From Solen grandis (taxonomy: Eukaryota > Mollusca > Bivalvia > Adapedonta > Solenidae), in NCBI GenBank assembly GCA_021229015.1, contig CM037783.1:8565324-8629323 (forward strand): a stretch of 64,000 bases of DNA, in the 5' to 3' direction. Positions 37,106-45,125 of this stretch are shown here, piece after piece. The notes beneath the pieces were generated by a model. The model ran no database searches. It saw only the letters and a program-made list of their open reading frames with translations, and had not been told where the DNA came from. Made by a program: the position numbers and the translations under genes. How positions within the stretch are numbered: the stretch's first letter is position 1; each line of letters starts with the position of its first letter.

Positions 37106-37121
37106 GGCCCTGAAAAGGGCC
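37106..37121 (-). terminator. Histone-type mRNA 3' stem-loop 1
   Basis: The minus strand reads GGCCCT-TTTC-AGGGCC: a six-bp stem with a UUUC loop, identical in form to the replication-dependent histone mRNA 3' stem-loop. It is followed by AACCCA and, about 13 nt later, CGAAAGGAC, which resembles the purine-rich histone downstream element bound by U7 snRNA. It starts about 20 nt after the stop codon of the gene at 37141-37476. Confidence 0.85.
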
Positions 37122-37140
37122 GTTTTGTTTCTTCTTTAGA

Positions 37141-37476
37141 TTTCGGTGACATTGTCCACATCGTGCTTGGTTTCGATGACATCGTGTTCATCGTCACTGA
37201 TTACGATGACATCGTTTTCATCTTGTAACATCTGCTGTTGTTCTATGAGCATATGATCTTCATCTTGTTGCTGTTGTCTCAACATCTCCTGATGTTCCAT
37301 GAGCAATCATGGTGTTGCATCATCTGTTGTCTCAATATCATCTGATGTACCAATTCTGACAAAAGCAGATGGTATTCTGCAATATGGTCTTGCTGTTGTC
37401 TCCACTCATTGCGTTGTCGTTCGATCAACCCCATCAATTCGTGGACAAATTCAATCAGTTGCTGAATTTCTTCCAT
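37141..37476 (-). CDS. Gln-rich coiled-coil accessory protein with SIM-like tail (one apparent frameshift)
   Basis: The first 65-codon frame starts at an ATG at 37476. The related frame continues after an apparent one-base shift near 37310 and ends with a TAA at 37141-37143. The protein is about 110 aa: a helical Gln/His/Met-rich coiled-coil region, then an acidic tail with VIVISDDE, which fits the SUMO-interacting-motif pattern (hydrophobic core plus acidic residues). A TATA box lies about 45 nt upstream of the ATG (37520-37527) within promoter module 1. The 3' end carries a histone-type stem-loop. Function unknown. SUMO binding is inference from the motif only. Confidence 0.6.
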
Positions 37477-37519
37477 GGTTGTGCAGCGAGAATATGACCC
37501 AATGCTTGATGCGTAGCGC

Positions 37520-37672
37520 TTTTATAGCCTTGAGGCGGATTGACCTACTTTACCAATCAGAGAACGTTATTTCTATCCAATGATTCAAGTTTAACCTTGA
37601 CCTGAGTTGGATAGCATTGCCTTTGGCCTTGACCTGAGGTGGATTGACCTACTTTTGTATTGACATATCAGA
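37520..37672 (-). promoter_or_regulatory. Promoter module 1 (CCAAT plus TGACCT half-sites, TATA)
   Basis: It contains a minus-strand TATA box (CTATAAAAG form) at 37520-37527, then GGATTGACCTACTTT, CCAATCAGAGAACGTTATTT, AACCTTGACCTGAGTTGGA, TTTGGCCTTGACCTGAGG and a second GGATTGACCTACTTT. The same ordered blocks occur at 38585-38772 and, inverted, at 52268-52439. Confidence 0.7.
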
Positions 37673-37747
37673 ATTGCTGTAAAATTAAAAACATTTCAAG
37701 CCGAATTTGTAGTTGTGATGACTTTTTTTTTTTTTACAGAGTAGTGG

Positions 37748-38045
37748 TTACTCATGATTGTCTATGAGTTTCTTTAGCAGGTATTCAACATGTTCTGTGG
37801 TGATGAAATGTGCTTCAATGATATTTAAGATATCATCGTAGTATAGTTCATGAAAGTAACATGCACTCAATTTGTCTATGATACTCCTGAGTGTTGTTGT
37901 TATTTTAAGTGTACGTTGGTATCGGGCTTTTTAGTTTAAGCGAACGTTGGTGTAGGGCTTCTATTTTGTCCATGTCAGATATGCAGTCGTTAGTTATATG
38001 TGACTTATCCATAGCACAGTCTGAAAACGAATGGCATGAATTCAT
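37748..38045 (-). pseudogene. Small helical accessory protein, broken by a frameshift
   Basis: A frame from an ATG at 38045 runs about 46 codons. A second frame then carries a clearly protein-like helical segment (Leu/Ile heptads, YYDDILNIIEAH) ending at a TAA at 37748. They overlap around a short internal duplication (ACCAACGTNCNCTTAAA, twice, 37910-37945). Together they would be about 100 aa. I recognise no family. A death-fold-like bundle is conceivable but unproven. It has no TATA box, and no stem-loop follows it. Confidence 0.35.
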
Positions 38046-38106
38046 TTCGTTTGATACTTTTATTACTTGGTTTGACAATTAAAAATGTCCTTTCGGCATC
38101 TGGGTT

Positions 38107-38122
38107 GGCCCTGAAAAGGGCC
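38107..38122 (-). terminator. Histone-type mRNA 3' stem-loop 2
   Basis: The minus-strand sequence is the same 16-nt GGCCCTTTTCAGGGCC, preceded by AAAA and followed by AACCCA and CGAAAGGACATTT, nearly the same downstream element as stem-loop 1. It lies about 10 nt after a TAG (38134-38136) that appears to be the natural stop of the upstream gene. Confidence 0.88.
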
Positions 38123-38133
38123 TTTTTTTTTCT

Positions 38134-38549
38134 CTACTTCTTACTCTTTTTGCAATTTTGTATGTCTTTACAATGGGCTCCAAGTCCAGTCTTAGAATGG
38201 GATCCACCATCATGCGGACGTTTGTTGGATGATTCCTCTTTTCTGGAATGAAAGTGATAGGCACCACCAGTTTGTCTGTTTTCAATTTGATACGGTATTC
38301 CACTTCTACCATTCTCTGTTGCAATTTGATGAGGTTGTTGTTCACCTCTTTGAGTTCCCTCAGAATAGATTGTCCAACATTATTTACTGACTGCACTGTT
38401 GGTTGCTGTTGCACTGGTTGTTGTTGCTGTACTGGTTGCTGCTGGTGTGGTGGAGGCTGAGGTTGATACGTTGGTTGGGTCGTCAGCTCAAACAAATCAG
38501 CAGCCTGTATGGCGTTGTTAACGAGATCAGAAGTTACGTAGCTTTCCAT
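38134..38549 (-). CDS. Pro/Gln-rich accessory protein with coiled coil
   Basis: The ATG is at 38549. As assembled, the frame runs to 38079 (156 aa) straight through the stem-loop. A one-base shift in the A-run near 38145-38155 would instead end it in a Lys-rich tail at the TAG at 38134, which I regard as the real end. Residues about 25-50 are Pro/Gln-rich (PPPHQQQPVQQQQ) and about 60-90 form a predicted coiled coil, followed by a basic C-terminus. The TATA box is at 38585-38593, about 40 nt upstream. It is divergent from the RING gene through promoter module 2. No family recognised. Confidence 0.6.
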
Positions 38550-38584
38550 GGTTGGGTAGTGGGATTATGATACGATGCAGTGTG

Positions 38585-38772
38585 CTTTTATAGTCTTGAG
38601 CTGGATTGACCTACTTTTTTCTGTTGGCGTACACCAATCAGAGAACGTTATTTTCATTCAATGACAATAACGCGAAGTTTAACCTTGACCTGAGTTGGAC
38701 AGCATTGTCTTTGGCCTTGACATTGGGGGTGGATTGACCTACTGACCTACTTTTTTTTCATAACTATATAAG
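38585..38772. promoter_or_regulatory. Promoter module 2, bidirectional
   Basis: It lies between two divergent genes, with a minus TATA box (CTATAAAAG) at 38585-38593 and a plus TATA box (CTATATAAG) at 38764-38772. Between them are GGATTGACCTACTTTT, ACCAATCAGAGAACGTTATTTTC, AACCTTGACCTGAGTTGGA, TTTGGCCTTGACATTG and two more TGACCTACT units. CCAAT boxes bind NF-Y. TGACCT is a nuclear-receptor half-site. Factor identities are inference. Confidence 0.75.
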
Positions 38773-38802
38773 TGTTTTTTAAAGAAGAAGAATGAAATCA
38801 CA

Positions 38803-39066
38803 ATGTCTGAACAAAACCTCTGGTTCGAAAAGTGTGGTGTGTGTTTAGAGGAGAGGGAGGAGGATATATACCACATAAACCAGTGTCAATGTCAGGACAT
38901 TGTATGCGTCAGATGCTTCGCACGGCTTCAGAAGTGCCCGTTTTGTAGGGCACCCTATCAAGTGTATGCCTGGCCTGCCTGTGTTTTCGCTAAACATGGG
39001 CCTACAGTGCGTTCAGCCTATTATGGCATATGGTTTGACCCTGATTATTCAGAGTTAGTAGGGTGA
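38803..39066 (+). CDS. RING-type zinc-finger protein (candidate E3 ubiquitin ligase), 87 aa
   Basis: The intact 87-codon gene has its zinc ligands at C11, C14, C28, C30, C35, C38, C45 and C48, the spacing of a RING finger but with Cys in the position usually held by His (fourth ligand). RING proteins typically recruit E2 enzymes to ubiquitinate targets, and small viral RING proteins often counter host restriction. Here that role is inference only. The start ATG lies 31 nt after the plus TATA box of module 2. The stop at 39064-39066 is followed 35 nt later by histone-type stem-loop 3. Confidence 0.8.
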   Translation: MSEQNLWFEKCGVCLEEREEDIYHINQCQCQDIVCVRCFARLQKCPFCRAPYQVYAWPACVFAKHGPTVRSAYYGIWFDPDYSELVG

Positions 39067-39100
39067 CTCCGAGTAATTCAGGATCACAAAAACCAAATAC

Positions 39101-39116
39101 GGCCCTTTTCAGGGCC
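39101..39116 (+). terminator. Histone-type mRNA 3' stem-loop 3
   Basis: GGCCCTTTTCAGGGCC on the plus strand, immediately 3' of the RING gene, followed by ATCAAAC and a purine-rich CGAGAGGGAA about 15 nt downstream. It is on the opposite strand from stem-loops 1 and 2, matching the opposite orientation of its gene. Confidence 0.88.
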
Positions 39117-39197
39117 ATCAAACTATGTTCGAGAGGGAATATATCACAATTGTTAATGTGTAAGATAAACAACAAGAAATCAAATCAGTTTTAGCAT

Positions 39198-39203
39198 TTT
39201 ATT
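39198..39203 (-). terminator. Polyadenylation signal for the protease/capsid block
   Basis: The minus strand reads AATAAA about 95 nt after the protease stop codon. This contrasts with the stem-loop ends of the neighbouring accessory genes. Confidence 0.6.
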
Positions 39204-39297
39204 GAACTCTATGAACATTGCAAACAAAATATGAACAAACAATATGAACAAACAATATGAACAATGCAAACACTATGAACAACAAGTACATAACACT

Positions 39298-40335
39298 TTA
39301 ATGAAAGTAGAATGGGTCCAAACTATTCGTCAGTAATTCAAAACACGCACGACCATCTCCAAACTTTGGTGGATGTTTAGCTGTGCATGTTTGTTGGTGC
39401 TGATTACACACTTGTCTTCTTGCACGTTTGTACAGTTCTGAATAGTTCTGGTAAAACCAACATCCCACATTGGAATCGTTCAAATTGAAGTGAGGTTGAT
39501 CCTCTGTCCGGAATTTAGCTCTAAACACCCGTGTTAAATCACATCCTCGAACAAGAAAATGCAAAGCAAACAAACAATATGCTCCACACACAAACGTGTT
39601 GTATCCTTGAAGTCTCATGAGATTCCATGTATAGGGTCCATGTCTTTCCAAGAAACGTTGAATGTCACAATGGAGTGGTTTTTGTCCATACGAATGAAAG
39701 TAGTAAGTCGATTTATCGTTGAAAAACACAACCACCCAATGTTCACCAGGTTGAGTCGAATTGTGGGTATTCACTATGTAAGCTTTTACAGTCTCAGGTC
39801 TACGTTGTGGTAGTTGATCTTTAGCACATACCACGGCATTCAAGGGAGCTAGAATTGGTGAATGATCCAAAATATACTGCAACTCAATCGTTTCCATTTT
39901 CCCAATTTGTTTAATGCGTCCTGCCCATTCGCACTCAAAAGCTTCCAATGGTGTGATCTTGTTCGTATCTACACTAGCCTTTATATTTGCCCACATCTGA
40001 TAAGCATCAGCTTTCTCAGCGCGTGTGAGATCCATGTTTTGTAGTTCAGCGTACCATCTTTCCATCACTTGATACATGTCCAGTTTTTTTAATGCACTGT
40101 TCAGAAACATCTCGACCCACTCACTTTTGCTGCTAAACAAACATATGGGATGTTGGGTCTGACTGAGATGATCAACAATGCAACCATAACAGTTTTCTTT
40201 CGCGATATCAAAGAGGTGTGTCTGCAGTTCATGCACCACATGTTGGTTCAAACTCTTTACTATATCGTTTCGCCTATTCAAGTTGTAGATTTCTTCGTAC
40301 AGTTGTTTGGCCAGCTGTTGTCCTGATTTGCTCAT
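39298..40335 (-). CDS. Adenain-like cysteine protease (Polinton PRO), 345 aa
   Basis: Virion-maturation protease of the adenain/Ulp1 clan. The catalytic His lies in GEHWVVV (H199) and the nucleophile in FVCGAYC (C250, the first Cys by analogy with adenain and Ulp1). The position normally Asp or Glu in the family (F-D/E-x-x-G) reads YYFHSYG, with His at residue 214 (codon CAT). A single base separates this from Asp, so it may be inactivating, a sequencing error or natural variation. There is an unassigned helical N-terminal region of about 150 aa and a C-terminal extension of about 80 aa, making it longer than the roughly 200-aa adenains. The ATG follows the major capsid stop by two bases. Confidence 0.85.
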   Translation of the reverse strand: MSKSGQQLAKQLYEEIYNLNRRNDIVKSLNQHVVHELQTHLFDIAKENCYGCIVDHLSQTQHPICLFSSKSEWVEMFLNSALKKLDMYQVMERWYAELQNMDLTRAEKADAYQMWANIKASVDTNKITPLEAFECEWAGRIKQIGKMETIELQYILDHSPILAPLNAVVCAKDQLPQRRPETVKAYIVNTHNSTQPGEHWVVVFFNDKSTYYFHSYGQKPLHCDIQRFLERHGPYTWNLMRLQGYNTFVCGAYCLFALHFLVRGCDLTRVFRAKFRTEDQPHFNLNDSNVGCWFYQNYSELYKRARRQVCNQHQQTCTAKHPPKFGDGRACFELLTNSLDPFYFH

Positions 40336-40337
40336 GG

Positions 40338-41628
40338 TTAATAGTCTGTGATGACTCTGAACCCGTTAATCTCTATCTGACTGTCGTATTCGGCATACAC
40401 AATCACATTGATGGGGTCACCAAGACCTGCACGAAACTGAACCTCGATTCGCAAGTTTCCCGTTTTATAGGATGCAGCTGTCCCTCTTCTGATCCTTGAT
40501 CTGGCGTTACGTCAATGCCCCACAGTGTGTATCCTGCATGTAATCGTTCATTGTCAGACCCATGGAGCGGTTTAAACCGAGTGATCCCGTGGCTTGATGC
40601 AGGGACATGTATGATCTCAAAATTTCTCCTATGGGAAAGTTGGGCTGGAACGGCAAGTTGTGTGTCGTCTTTCCGTCTACACTGACTTCTAACTTAGACA
40701 AGTTGAAATGTTGAAAATCAAATGGGTTGGTTGCCACATCGCCGTTCATGTCTGTATTCTTTACCAGGCCCAGAATGATACGTTTGGGTAACTGTCCTTG
40801 AAATAAATGATCTTCGATCTTTGATCGCTGGCCTGCAGGAATGGTGAAAGTTTTTACCTCAGCTCGGCGAATTGGGATCTTCATGCCATGTTGAGCGATG
40901 GTCTGGTTTAAGTTGTTGGCCACTACGGGTAACAGGTCAACAGTCCGAACATTGAATCCAGCTTGAATTAACTGGATTTTTGCCTCTTCTCCAAACAGGC
41001 AAAAACTGACTGGGGTTCTGTTGAGTCGCAGCCGTATCTCTACACCATTGGGAAGGTACTTGTCTTGCAAACACAGGTCTAAATGCAGACGTCCGCACAT
41101 TTCCAGAACACGACTCTGGTGGATACGTGTTCTTCTTTTTCTATATCCTTCATTAGCTCCCGCAACTGTATGCTTTTGCATATGACCCGCCGTGTCAGGA
41201 CTCCACATTTCTGTAGCGTAGAGCTGTGTTGATTTACTGTCCGTAGAATAAGACAGCAACTTCTCAATGTAGGCCCGGTACGCATACGTGTCAGCATTAT
41301 TGGTGATCAGTTTGTTGTTCAGGTACACATCAATACTGCTAAACAAGCTGTGGAAGAAATTATTTACTGTGGATGTTTCTCCATCAGCCTCCAGATTATT
41401 GTCATCAGGTTTGACTACTTTGACTTTCAGGTACAAGTAGCTCTGGTTGATATCAGTCCACTTTTCTGATTGAGCAGGAATTACAAATTCAATGGGAGAT
41501 GAATTGCTCAGTGCTGACACAGGATAATGTTCTGTCCACTGTGCATCTTGCATTGCTGTCATGGTAGGTGGGACATGTGTCACATCAAGTTCAGTTTTGC
41601 TACACTCACAAGAGCCGTGTTGCATCAT
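40338..41628 (-). CDS. Major capsid protein, double jelly-roll (two apparent frameshifts near C-terminus)
   Basis: Hexon-like major capsid of Polintons/adintoviruses. The N-terminal part has the family signature (HYPVSALSNSSPIEFVIP, then NNFFHSLFSSIDVYLN and DTYAYRAYIEKLLSY). The start is taken as the ATG at 41628, five bases after the stop of the upstream small gene. The longer frame from 41637 begins with TTG. The main frame stops at 40507, but the conserved C-terminus resumes in other frames to a stop at 40338. Breaks lie near 40531 and near 40460, each at a G run. This pattern fits single-base homopolymer loss, by mutation or assembly error. Total length would be about 430 aa. Confidence 0.88.
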
Positions 41629-41633
41629 GTTGT

Positions 41634-41942
41634 TCAATCAAAAATATCTAACGGTCGTGATGAGATTTTTCTTTTTTTGTTGTGTCTCCTTGACGTGATG
41701 GAAGCAGAATGATGTCGACGTTTGAATTCTCGAAGCTTTATACCTCTCAGAGTTTTCTGACCCACATCTTTCAACAATGTTTTACCCCGTTTCTTGATCA
41801 CTGTCTTTACATTTGGGCCAGACAGAATATCTTTTACGGCTCCTATACCTTGTTTAAAGCCCTCTTTTTTCAGAGTCTGTAGTCCTGAGTTCACGATGGG
41901 TTTCACCATGGGTAAGATGTTGCTGGCCATTTTCTTGAACAT
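41634..41942 (-). CDS. Small basic virion-type protein, about 102 aa
   Basis: The frame opens upstream with GTG. The first ATG is at 41942 and another follows at 41930. The N-terminal half looks amphipathic, with hydrophobic and Gly residues (ILPMVKPIVNSGLQ). The C-terminal half is strongly basic (KRRHHS, RRHNKKRK). Its place between penton and major capsid, and its composition, resemble adenovirus pVI/pX-like minor proteins of adintoviruses, but homology is not demonstrated. Its stop TGA is five bases before the major capsid ATG. Confidence 0.6.
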   Translation of the reverse strand: MFKKMASNILPMVKPIVNSGLQTLKKEGFKQGIGAVKDILSGPNVKTVIKKRGKTLLKDVGQKTLRGIKLREFKRRHHSASITSRRHNKKRKISSRPLDIFD

Positions 41943-42729
41943 GAAGCCCAAACCCTGTGTCACCGGTTATATTGATACTGATCTCGTTGAAATATGATCT
42001 GCTGACAGGTATGTAGTGTAGATTTAGAAATTCAAAGTGCATGTGTGGATTAGACCCTGCTTTTGTTTTTGTGTCAAATGGCACAACGCGTAAAATGGGT
42101 GCTTCGACATCCCCTATCAAAGTGTGTTCTGCCAGATCGGAATATACAAACAGATGGTTCATCTTCGTGAAGAGGTCCACACCATACTTGAATCTGCTGT
42201 TGTCTCTGTCCGGAAACACCACAGTACTTCCCTCTCCTCCAAGTTTCGTAAGGAGGGATGGATGAAGTTCCAAGCCGATCTTTGATCCACTATTACCGGT
42301 AAACTTGACACGTTTTGACAAGCCGGAAAAATCAAGTCCAAATGTGAGGTTTCTTTGAGTTAAAATTGTTTTAGTGGCTTGTTTAATAGCCTTGTCCATT
42401 TCGTCAGTGAGATGTTGTGGTGACGCATAGATGCCTGCAGGAATACAAAAGGGTATTGCCCATTTTTTGCCTTCTAATTCACACCCGTTTTTCACTTGTG
42501 AAAAGGCTGAAGCCAGTTCTGGATCTTTAGTCACGATGTAGAATTTTCCTTCCTCCTCTTCGATGTTTCTGACTTGTGTGGGAACGATCATTTCCACGAG
42601 AGCCACTTCCCAATTTTGTTTGTCGACATCAATGGTTTTTGTCAGCTTGGTTCTAAAACAACATTGTTTTTTGTTTGGGTACAATGCCATCGAACTATCA
42701 CTGATGAGAGTGATGTAGAAAGAGTTCAT
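41854..42729 (-). CDS. Minor capsid (penton-like) protein, 291 aa
   Basis: Single jelly-roll vertex protein of Polintons. It has the typical opening (FYITLISDSSMALYPNKK), a WEVALVEMIVP block at residues about 41-51, and HFEFLNLHYIPVSRSYF near the end. The last about 36 codons overlap the next gene by some 90 nt and do not look like the usual penton C-terminus, so a small frameshift near 41965 is possible. The start ATG overlaps the upstream stop (ATGA). It probably forms pentameric capsid vertices with the major capsid protein. Confidence 0.8.
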   Translation of the reverse strand: MNSFYITLISDSSMALYPNKKQCCFRTKLTKTIDVDKQNWEVALVEMIVPTQVRNIEEEEGKFYIVTKDPELASAFSQVKNGCELEGKKWAIPFCIPAGIYASPQHLTDEMDKAIKQATKTILTQRNLTFGLDFSGLSKRVKFTGNSGSKIGLELHPSLLTKLGGEGSTVVFPDRDNSRFKYGVDLFTKMNHLFVYSDLAEHTLIGDVEAPILRVVPFDTKTKAGSNPHMHFEFLNLHYIPVSRSYFNEISINITGDTGFGLHVQENGQQHLTHGETHRELRTTDSEKRGL

Positions 42730-42974
42730 GATTTCTTAAATTTTAAACTTGGGTTTGGAAGAATGTATCCGATAGAAGTACTCATCAGCAGCAACCAAAG
42801 TTCACGATCTGGACTGTTGAGACACAGGTTCACTAATGACACGATGACAATGATAAAGATGATCACAATCTGTGTCAAGAAAGTGATTCTGTTGTTTGGT
42901 ACCTCACTTTTTCCTGTCTGTATACTGTTGTCTACCTGAACACTGCTGGTATCGGACTGAGACATGGTGTTCAT
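42726..42974 (-). CDS. Small membrane protein of Polinton, 82 aa
   Basis: A polar N-terminus of about 28 residues is followed by a strong transmembrane segment (RITFLTQIVIIFIIVIV, about 29-52) and a second hydrophobic stretch (ELWLLLMSTSIGYILP), ending in a basic tail. Similar short two-segment proteins accompany the penton in animal Polintons. Function unknown, possibly in membrane interaction of the virion. Its stop overlaps the penton start by four bases. A TATA-like TATAAAGTATAAA lies just upstream, overlapping the integrase stop codon. Confidence 0.65.
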   Translation of the reverse strand: MNTMSQSDTSSVQVDNSIQTGKSEVPNNRITFLTQIVIIFIIVIVSLVNLCLNSPDRELWLLLMSTSIGYILPNPSLKFKKS

Positions 42975-42978
42975 GACG

Positions 42979-42992
42979 TTTATACTTTATAC
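42979..42992 (-). promoter_or_regulatory. TATA box overlapping the integrase stop codon
   Basis: The minus strand reads GTATAAAGTATAAA. Its first TAA is the stop codon of the integrase frame. It lies 5-18 bases before the first ATG of the membrane-protein gene, so initiation may favour a downstream ATG (42965). Confidence 0.5.
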
Positions 42993-44009
42993 TAAATGCG
43001 ATTTTGGAATCCAACTGTTAAACTTTTTAGGATATCCAAGCCACTTGACTTTCACTTCTTGAAATGTTTTACCGCCTACACGCTTTGTACGCCGATCAAG
43101 AACTGATTCCACTTCGTATAGCTCATCATCTTTTATATGTTGAATTTCATCCCTGTAGAAGGATCCGGCGATAGTTTCTCCAGCCAAGTCTTCAAGTTTT
43201 ACGGTCAATGGATGTGTTCTGTTGATGCGAACCACTTTGAACATTTCCACTGTCCAGTTGGGTAGATAGCCTTTGGCAAATGTTTGCTTGGTTTTATTGA
43301 TGCGGACTATATCACCCACTTTCAAATCAGTTGATTTCTTATTTTTCTTTTGATGGTTGCCATACAATGTCTTGGTGACTTCATGCTCATTTTCTCTAGA
43401 CACAGATGCAGGGGTACGTCCGATGCTTCGATGAAAACGATGATTGTAGCCATGTACCAATAGTTGCAGTACATCCACATAATGACGGGTCTTGTGATGA
43501 GTAAAATATTTCCACATTCTTGATTTAAGCGTACGTTGAAAACGTTCAACAATACTCGCTTTAGTTTTTGGTTTTCAGACAAAGTCTTTTTAAAAATTTT
43601 TGCAGTTGCTTTTTAGAATAGACTGAAAGGCTTGGATGAGCGTCTTTCCAGTTTTGTCAATGATGGGTATTACCCAAGCATATTTTGAAAACACATCAAT
43701 GACACATAGTAAGTAGCGATATGGTGAATTCTCTTTGTACATACGTTGCATATCTGCGAGATCAGCTTGCCATTGATGATCGATACCTCCTACCACAGTC
43801 TGTCGACGTCGAAATTTTCGTCGTATTGTTTTATGCAACGTGTAGGTTCTTTGACTTCTCAACCAGTCTCGTACATCCTCTAAAGTGATAGATTTCAACT
43901 GTTTTTTCGCTGCCTTGTAGAGTCCCTGAATTCCTCCAAAACTCGTAGGATTATCAGTATCATAGTACAGGTGACGAAGTAACGTGTCCTTCTTTAGTAG
44001 GCGTCCCAT
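42987..44009 (-). pseudogene. Retroviral-type integrase with chromo-like C-terminus, catalytic core deleted
   Basis: It inserts element DNA by DDE chemistry. The first part (44009-43590) has the N-terminal region and the WQADLADM block carrying the first catalytic Asp, then VIDVFSKYAW. The second part (about 43582-42987) resumes at the region with the final catalytic Glu and continues through MWKYFT, HGYNHRFHRSIGR and a C-terminal chromo-like segment (VKWLGYPKKFNSWIP). Between them the family's second Asp block (TD-x-G-x-EF) and roughly 35 residues are absent, and a one-base shift at an A run follows near 43571. The protein as encoded cannot have a complete active site. The start overlaps the upstream gene by 16 nt. 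Confidence 0.88.
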
Positions 44010-44728
44010 GACGAATGGGCTAATATCTCCTCGGGTTCTTCCTTTTTAATAGGTTTTCGTTTCTTTGATGTAGGTGGGTAGGCAAAACTATCATAAAATT
44101 CATCCTCTTCTTCTTCTTCTTCTTCATTATCATCTGGTGTTTGTATGAAATTCCATCGACGTTTATTGCCCACGACTTCTTGTGGGATGTTGACCTCTCT
44201 CAGTCCCCTAGAAAATTGTTCCCATCCTCGTGGATTTGACCCTTTCCGCTGTCGAAGTACATCATTGACCAGATCAATAATATTTGAACCTTCAACGGGT
44301 TTTCCATCATTTTCTAACAGGCCATGTTCATCCCAACTTAAGTGAGGATGGTCTTTCAGCATGTTTAACAAAAGAGTAGCCTTTCGCCGCATGGTCGTAG
44401 GAACACTGTCTAGAATTTGATCTTTCAAGGTCATCGGTTTTTCCTCTTTCTTTTCAGTCACTGTACTTGTTGTTTTCTCAGCCATGTGTGGTCTGAAGGG
44501 TTTGAGTGCTTTTTTATGTGACACTTGAAAGCGATGTAATACTTCTCCAAATTGTTGTGCTTTTTCTGACTCAGACAATTGATTGTCGTCAAGAACTTGA
44601 TTCATTTCTTTCTGTAATGATGAAGTCTGACTCACTTGAGGGGATGGGGGTAACCGAGGTCGTTGTTCTTTCTTCCATCGATTCATCTCTTCCAACAACC
44701 GAACTGGAACATAGGCCATCTTCTTCAT
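43994..44728 (-). CDS. Conserved Polinton protein upstream of integrase, 244 aa
   Basis: It starts MAYVPVRLLEEMNRWK (after two Lys), a recurrent opening for a protein next to integrase in animal Polintons as I recall. Then come a charged helical region, a more ordered part around 105-195 (DQILDSVP..LSWDEHG..NIIDLVNDVL), an acidic run of seven Glu (a GAA/TTC microsatellite at about 44102-44126) and a basic KKRKPIKKEE tail. No enzymatic motif seen. Possibly nucleic-acid-binding or a scaffold. Function not known. Confidence 0.6.
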   Translation of the reverse strand: MKKMAYVPVRLLEEMNRWKKEQRPRLPPSPQVSQTSSLQKEMNQVLDDNQLSESEKAQQFGEVLHRFQVSHKKALKPFRPHMAEKTTSTVTEKKEEKPMTLKDQILDSVPTTMRRKATLLLNMLKDHPHLSWDEHGLLENDGKPVEGSNIIDLVNDVLRQRKGSNPRGWEQFSRGLREVNIPQEVVGNKRRWNFIQTPDDNEEEEEEEDEFYDSFAYPPTSKKRKPIKKEEPEEILAHSSWDAY

Positions 44729-45081
44729 ATTTTCCGAATGATTTCACCAGCAAGAGGTATAATTGTTTTGGCTAAGAGTGGTGCAAGTGCCAACAGGGGT
44801 AGAAAACCACCTTTCTGATTGAGAATGATTTTCTTTTTTCGAACTGATACTTTCTTGGTCGCTAACTGTCGGAGGTGTTGTCTCTTAGAATGCAATCGAC
44901 GCTTCTGACCCTCCGACAGTGGTACATTGCCTTTTAAAATGTTGTGACAACATTCAGCAATACAATCCACCAATTCTTTTGGTGCTTCTTGAATAATCTT
45001 CTTTCGAAATTTGGGCGAGGCTTCTGTCAAAGCAAGCAACATTTTGCCATGTTTGCGAACGAGTGGTTGTTTGCGCTTCAT
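44725..45081 (-). CDS. Small basic virion-type protein with GGF-hydrophobic tail, 118 aa
   Basis: The protein is basic and helical. It ends in KKKIILNQKGGFLPLL and a hydrophobic LAPLLAKTIIPLAG stretch. The block LRQLATKKVSVRKKKIIL matches the LRQLADQHVDLTTKRQLIL block of the next gene upstream (45115-46029), also followed by a Gly-rich GGFL turn, so the two are probably paralogues. A minor core or membrane-active protein is likely. A TATA box at 45112-45125 overlaps the stop of the upstream gene. Its stop overlaps the next ATG by four bases. Confidence 0.6.
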   Translation of the reverse strand: MKRKQPLVRKHGKMLLALTEASPKFRKKIIQEAPKELVDCIAECCHNILKGNVPLSEGQKRRLHSKRQHLRQLATKKVSVRKKKIILNQKGGFLPLLALAPLLAKTIIPLAGEIIRKI

Positions 45082-45111
45082 GATGACAAATGATGATGAA
45101 ATGTTTGGTCT

Positions 45112-45125
45112 CTTTTATTTATACC
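45112..45125 (-). promoter_or_regulatory. TATA box embedded in the preceding stop codon
   Basis: The minus strand reads GGTATAAATAAAAG. TAT-AAA-TAA are the last two codons and stop of the 304-aa gene. It lies about 30-40 nt before the ATG of the 118-aa gene, a normal TATA distance. Confidence 0.55.
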
